64,000 nt of DNA, taken from NCBI RefSeq assembly GCF_003667315.2, contig NZ_RCTZ02000003.1, positions 308,564-372,563 of the forward strand, given 5' to 3'. The notes under the pieces are model-generated. The model was not told the origin of the DNA and did no database searches. It saw only the letters and a list, made by a program, of their open reading frames with translations. Of this stretch, positions 61,153-64,000 are shown piece after piece. Position numbers and translations under genes: made by a program. Numbering within the stretch: position 1 is the stretch's first letter; each line of letters begins with the position of its first letter. This stretch comes from Tropicibacter alexandrii (GTDB taxonomy: Bacteria; Pseudomonadota; Alphaproteobacteria; Rhodobacterales; Rhodobacteraceae).

Positions 61153-62007
61153 ATGGCAGGGGGCAGGTCGCGAAATCTTGTGCTCGGGGTGGTTGTGTCT
61201 ACCCTTGTCCTGAGCGGGTGCAGCCAGCTGCAACGCAATGATGTCGGCCCGGGCGGCGTGCCGCTGGAAAACTATACGGCCGAACAGATCTTTGAACGCG
61301 GCGAATACGAGTTGGACCGCAAATCCAGCAAGCAGGCGGCATTCTATTTCGGCGAGGTCGAGCGGCTTTATCCCTATTCCGACTGGGCCAAGCGGGCTCT
61401 GATCATGCAGGCTTACGCCTTGCACCAGAACAAGCAATACGACGAGGCACGCGCGGCAGCGCAGCGATTCATCGATTTCTACCCGGCCGATGACGACGCC
61501 GCCTATGCGCAGTACCTGCTGGCGCTGTCCTACTACGACCAGATCGAACTGGTGGGCCGCGACCAAGGCCTGACCTTCCAGGCCTTGCAGGCGCTGCGCG
61601 CGGTGATCGAACGCTATCCGGACAGCGAATATGCCCGCTCGTCGATTCTGAAATTCGATCTGGCCTTTGACCATCTGGCTGGCAAGGAGATGGAAATCGG
61701 GCGCTACTACCTGAAGCGGGACCATTTCGGCGCGGCGATCAGCCGATTCCGCGTGGTGGTCGAGGATTTCCAGACCACGACTCACACGCCCGAGGCCCTG
61801 CATCGCCTGATCGAGGCCTACCTGTCCCTTGGCCTGACGCAAGAGGCGCAGACCGCGGGCGCGATCCTTGGGTACAACTACCAGTCGACGAAGTGGTACG
61901 AGGACAGCTATGCGTTGCTGACCGGGCAAGGGCTGGAGCCGCGCGTCTTCGACGACAATTGGCTGGGCGCCGTCTATCGTCAAATGGTCAAGGGCGAGTG
62001 GCTCTGA
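61153..62007 (+). CDS. bamD: outer membrane assembly lipoprotein BamD
   Basis: A 284-residue lipoprotein with a signal peptide and lipobox LSGC (acylated cysteine at C23). It contains TPR helices: YTAEQIFERGEYELDRKSSKQAAFYFGEVERLYPYSDWAKRALIMQAYA region, then KQYDEARAAAQRFIDFYP and later repeats. BamD is an essential part of the BAM complex that inserts beta-barrel proteins. A palindromic repeat follows before recN. Confidence 0.94.
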   Translation: MAGGRSRNLVLGVVVSTLVLSGCSQLQRNDVGPGGVPLENYTAEQIFERGEYELDRKSSKQAAFYFGEVERLYPYSDWAKRALIMQAYALHQNKQYDEARAAAQRFIDFYPADDDAAYAQYLLALSYYDQIELVGRDQGLTFQALQALRAVIERYPDSEYARSSILKFDLAFDHLAGKEMEIGRYYLKRDHFGAAISRFRVVVEDFQTTTHTPEALHRLIEAYLSLGLTQEAQTAGAILGYNYQSTKWYEDSYALLTGQGLEPRVFDDNWLGAVYRQMVKGEWL

Positions 62008-62032
62008 GTAGGATGGGTCTTACCCCATCCTG
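62008..62032. repeat. REP-like palindrome between bamD and recN
   Basis: GTAGGATGGG (62008-62017) and CCCCATCCTGC (to 62032) can form a hairpin. It is the third member of the family with 45277 and 57661, with a C replacing A in the right arm. Confidence 0.6.
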
Positions 62033-62045
62033 CATGAGGTGACGG

Positions 62046-63698
62046 ATGCTGCGCGCGCTTGAAATCCGAGACATGTTGATCATCGATCGGCTGGATCTTG
62101 CCTTCCAGCCGGGGTTGAACGTGCTGACCGGGGAAACCGGTGCGGGCAAGTCTATCCTTCTGGATTCGCTGGGTTTCGTTCTGGGTTGGCGCGGTCGGGC
62201 CGAACTGGTGCGCAAGGGCGCGCAGCAGGGCGAGGTGACGGCGGTCTTCGATCTGCCGCCCGGCCATCCGGGTTTTGCCGTGTTGGAGGATGCCGGGCTG
62301 CCCGTGCAGGACGAACTGATCCTGCGCCGGGTCAACACGTCGGATGGGCGCAAGACCGGCTGGATCAACGACCGCCGGGTCTCGGGCGAGGTGCTGCGGC
62401 GCCTGTCGGAGACGCTGGTCGAGTTGCACGGCCAACATGACGATCGCGGCTTGCTGGACCCCAAAGGGCACCGGGCGATCCTCGACGAATTCGGCGGTTA
62501 TGCCGAGACGGCCGAGGCGGTGCGCGGCGCGTGGCGCGCGCTTGGCACGGCGCGCAAGGCGCATGGCGCGGCGCAGGCGGCGCTGGCCGAGGTGCAGGCG
62601 GAAGAAGACTTCCTGCGTCATGCGGTGGCCGAGCTGGAAAAGCTGGCTCCGGTCGCGGGCGAGGAGGCGGAACTGGATGCGCGGCGCCGGATGATGCAAT
62701 CCGCCGAGCGGATTCGCGACGACATCGCGCAGGCGTCCAATGCGCTTGGGTATGATGGTGCCGAGGGGGCAATGGCGCAGGCCATGCGCTGGCTCGAAGG
62801 GGCAGCGGAACGGGCCGACGGTCGGCTTGACGCGCCGCTCGAGGCGCTGACCCGCGCCATGGCGGAACTGGACGAGGCGGCGCGCGGCGTGGCCGATTGC
62901 CTTGACGCGCTGGAGTTCAACCCGGCGGAACTGGAAGATACCGAGGAGCGGCTGTTTGCCCTGCGCGGTCTGGCGCGCAAGCATCAGGTCCTGCCCGACG
63001 AATTGGCGGGATTGGCGGAGACGCTGGCCACACGGCTTGCCGCGCTGGATGCGGGCGAGGCGCGGATCGAAGAGTTGGCCAAGGCGGTGCGTGCGGCCGA
63101 GGCGAGCTTCGATGCCGCGGCAGAGACCTTGACCGCGGCGCGCGCTGCGGCGGCCTTGCGTCTGGATGCGGCTGTGGCGGCGGAGTTGGCGCCGTTGAAG
63201 ATGGAGCGGGCGGTATTCCGCACCGAAGTGACCCGCGCCCCTGAGGGCCCGGAAGGGCGCGACGCGGTGCATTTCACCGTGGCGACCAACCCCGGCGCGC
63301 CCTCGGGGCCGCTGAACAAGATCGCCTCGGGGGGGGAACTTTCGCGGTTCCTTTTGGCCCTGAAGGTGTGCCTGACCGAGCAGCGCGACAGCAGCGTGAC
63401 GATGATCTTCGACGAGATCGATCGCGGTGTCGGTGGTGCGACGGCCGATGCGGTGGGGCGGCGACTGGCCTCGCTGGCGCAGGGCGGGCAGGTGCTGGTG
63501 GTGACCCATTCGCCACAAGTGGCGGCGCTGGGGGCGCATCACTGGCGCGTGGCGAAGCGGGTCGTCGAGGACGTGACCTTGTCCGAGGTGGTGCCGCTTG
63601 GCGCGGACCAGCGCGAGGACGAGATCGCGCGGATGCTGTCCGGCGACGTTGTGACGGCAGAGGCGCGCGCAGCGGCGCGGGCGTTGTTGGCCGGGTGA
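62046..63698 (+). CDS. recN: DNA repair protein RecN
   Basis: A 550-residue SMC-like ATPase acting in double-strand break repair. Walker A GETGAGKSILLDSLGFVLG at about 28-46, long coiled-coil arms (about 160-370), ABC signature ASGGELSRFLLALKV near 421 and Walker B MIFDEIDRGVGG near 448. No LexA-type site was noticed upstream. It follows bamD in the usual alphaproteobacterial order (ligA often comes next, outside the window). Confidence 0.95.
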   Translation: MLRALEIRDMLIIDRLDLAFQPGLNVLTGETGAGKSILLDSLGFVLGWRGRAELVRKGAQQGEVTAVFDLPPGHPGFAVLEDAGLPVQDELILRRVNTSDGRKTGWINDRRVSGEVLRRLSETLVELHGQHDDRGLLDPKGHRAILDEFGGYAETAEAVRGAWRALGTARKAHGAAQAALAEVQAEEDFLRHAVAELEKLAPVAGEEAELDARRRMMQSAERIRDDIAQASNALGYDGAEGAMAQAMRWLEGAAERADGRLDAPLEALTRAMAELDEAARGVADCLDALEFNPAELEDTEERLFALRGLARKHQVLPDELAGLAETLATRLAALDAGEARIEELAKAVRAAEASFDAAAETLTAARAAAALRLDAAVAAELAPLKMERAVFRTEVTRAPEGPEGRDAVHFTVATNPGAPSGPLNKIASGGELSRFLLALKVCLTEQRDSSVTMIFDEIDRGVGGATADAVGRRLASLAQGGQVLVVTHSPQVAALGAHHWRVAKRVVEDVTLSEVVPLGADQREDEIARMLSGDVVTAEARAAARALLAG

Positions 63699-63707
63699 CG
63701 GCGGGAC

Positions 63708-63739
63708 GGCGCTGTTTGCCCGTACCGGGCAAAGGCGCC
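63708..63739 (+). terminator. hairpin after recN
   Basis: GGCGC-TG-TTTGCCCG pairs with CGGGCAAA-G-GCGCC around a TAC loop. There is no T run, so termination would be weak or Rho-assisted. Confidence 0.5.
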
Positions 63740-64000
63740 CCGCCCACCGTCCCATCAGGCGTATGGAACGGGTCCAGGCGTAGGCGGGCTGGGGAGGCGG
63801 GGCTGACTTATTTAGTGTTGACCGCAACCAGCGTCAGCGCGTGCAGATGAGCATTTCTTGGGACACCCAATGGTCGTAACCATATGCTTGTCCGCTGGCG
63901 TAACTCTGTGTACGCTTTTGGCCTATTTTGTTGAAAAACTCGCCCTTGATCGAAGGCCGCTCGGCTGATTCAATTCCCGCAATGGGTGGGAGGGTCGGCG
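63740..64000. other. terminal stretch without a recognisable gene
   Basis: Lower-GC sequence with no open frame of useful length. The segment around 63925-63945 (GTTGAAAAACTCG) resembles motifs often seen near insertion-sequence ends, but no transposase is visible before the window closes. Confidence 0.35.

Noticed and set aside
63780..64000. insertion-sequence end suggested by GTTGAAAAACTCG-like sequence
   Set aside because: No transposase, inverted repeat partner or target duplication is visible inside the window.

Overview
The window looks like a Rhodobacteraceae (Alphaproteobacteria) chromosome. Its right 29 kb is a division and cell-wall (dcw) cluster in alphaproteobacterial order, with high GC, DUF2484 beside murC/murB, meso-DAP-type MurE, an extended mraZ leader ending in a terminator-like hairpin (as described for Rhodobacter sphaeroides UpsM), and GANTC (CcrM) sites at the mraZ and ftsZ promoters. 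The genus cannot be fixed from the sequence alone.

Positions 1 to about 34.8 kb are most of an apparently intact Mu-like transposable prophage. The left end, repressor and ner genes lie outside the window. Order: early genes (small winged-helix protein, ParB-like, ASCH-like), DDE transposase (MuA) and AAA ATPase (MuB), small early genes including DUF3164, GemA/gp16 and a Mor-type activator; then a lower-GC two-gene cargo (DUF5131/Gp37-Gp68 three-Cys protein plus TcmP); a lysis cassette (GH108 endolysin, 3-TM holin, secreted small protein); Mu-type packaging and head genes (gp27-like, TerL, DUF935 portal, MuF, gpG, protease with nested scaffold, decoration protein, gpT capsid, gp35-like, gp36, gp37-like); and a long non-contractile tail module (tail tube, chaperones joined by a canonical -1 frameshift site, tape measure, DUF1833, NlpC/P60, TipJ, fibre). 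Mu-type head with siphovirus-type tail is the architecture of RcapMu/B3/D3112-like phages. Two minus-strand genes lie at the right end.

Positions 34.9-35.5 kb are a dense regulatory region ahead of mraZ: three clusters of TGGGA boxes with about 10-bp spacing (MraZ-type operators), three GANTC sites within 30 bp, a perfect DnaA box, a dyad, and a hairpin plus T-rich tract that fits the terminator of an UpsM-like leader RNA. The prophage therefore sits just upstream of the dcw control region.

Positions 35.5-63.7 kb: mraZ-rsmH-ftsL-ftsI-murE-murF-mraY-murD, then an insertion (GNAT acetyltransferase, convergent HI0933-type flavoprotein, GAF protein), ftsW-murG-murC, a second insertion (APC permease, DUF2484, small membrane protein), murB-ddl-ftsQ-ftsA-ftsZ, lpxC, bamD and recN. 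These genes make lipid II, assemble the divisome and septal synthase, and begin lipid A synthesis and outer-membrane assembly. A recurring palindrome (GTAGGATGGG...) lies in three intergenic gaps.
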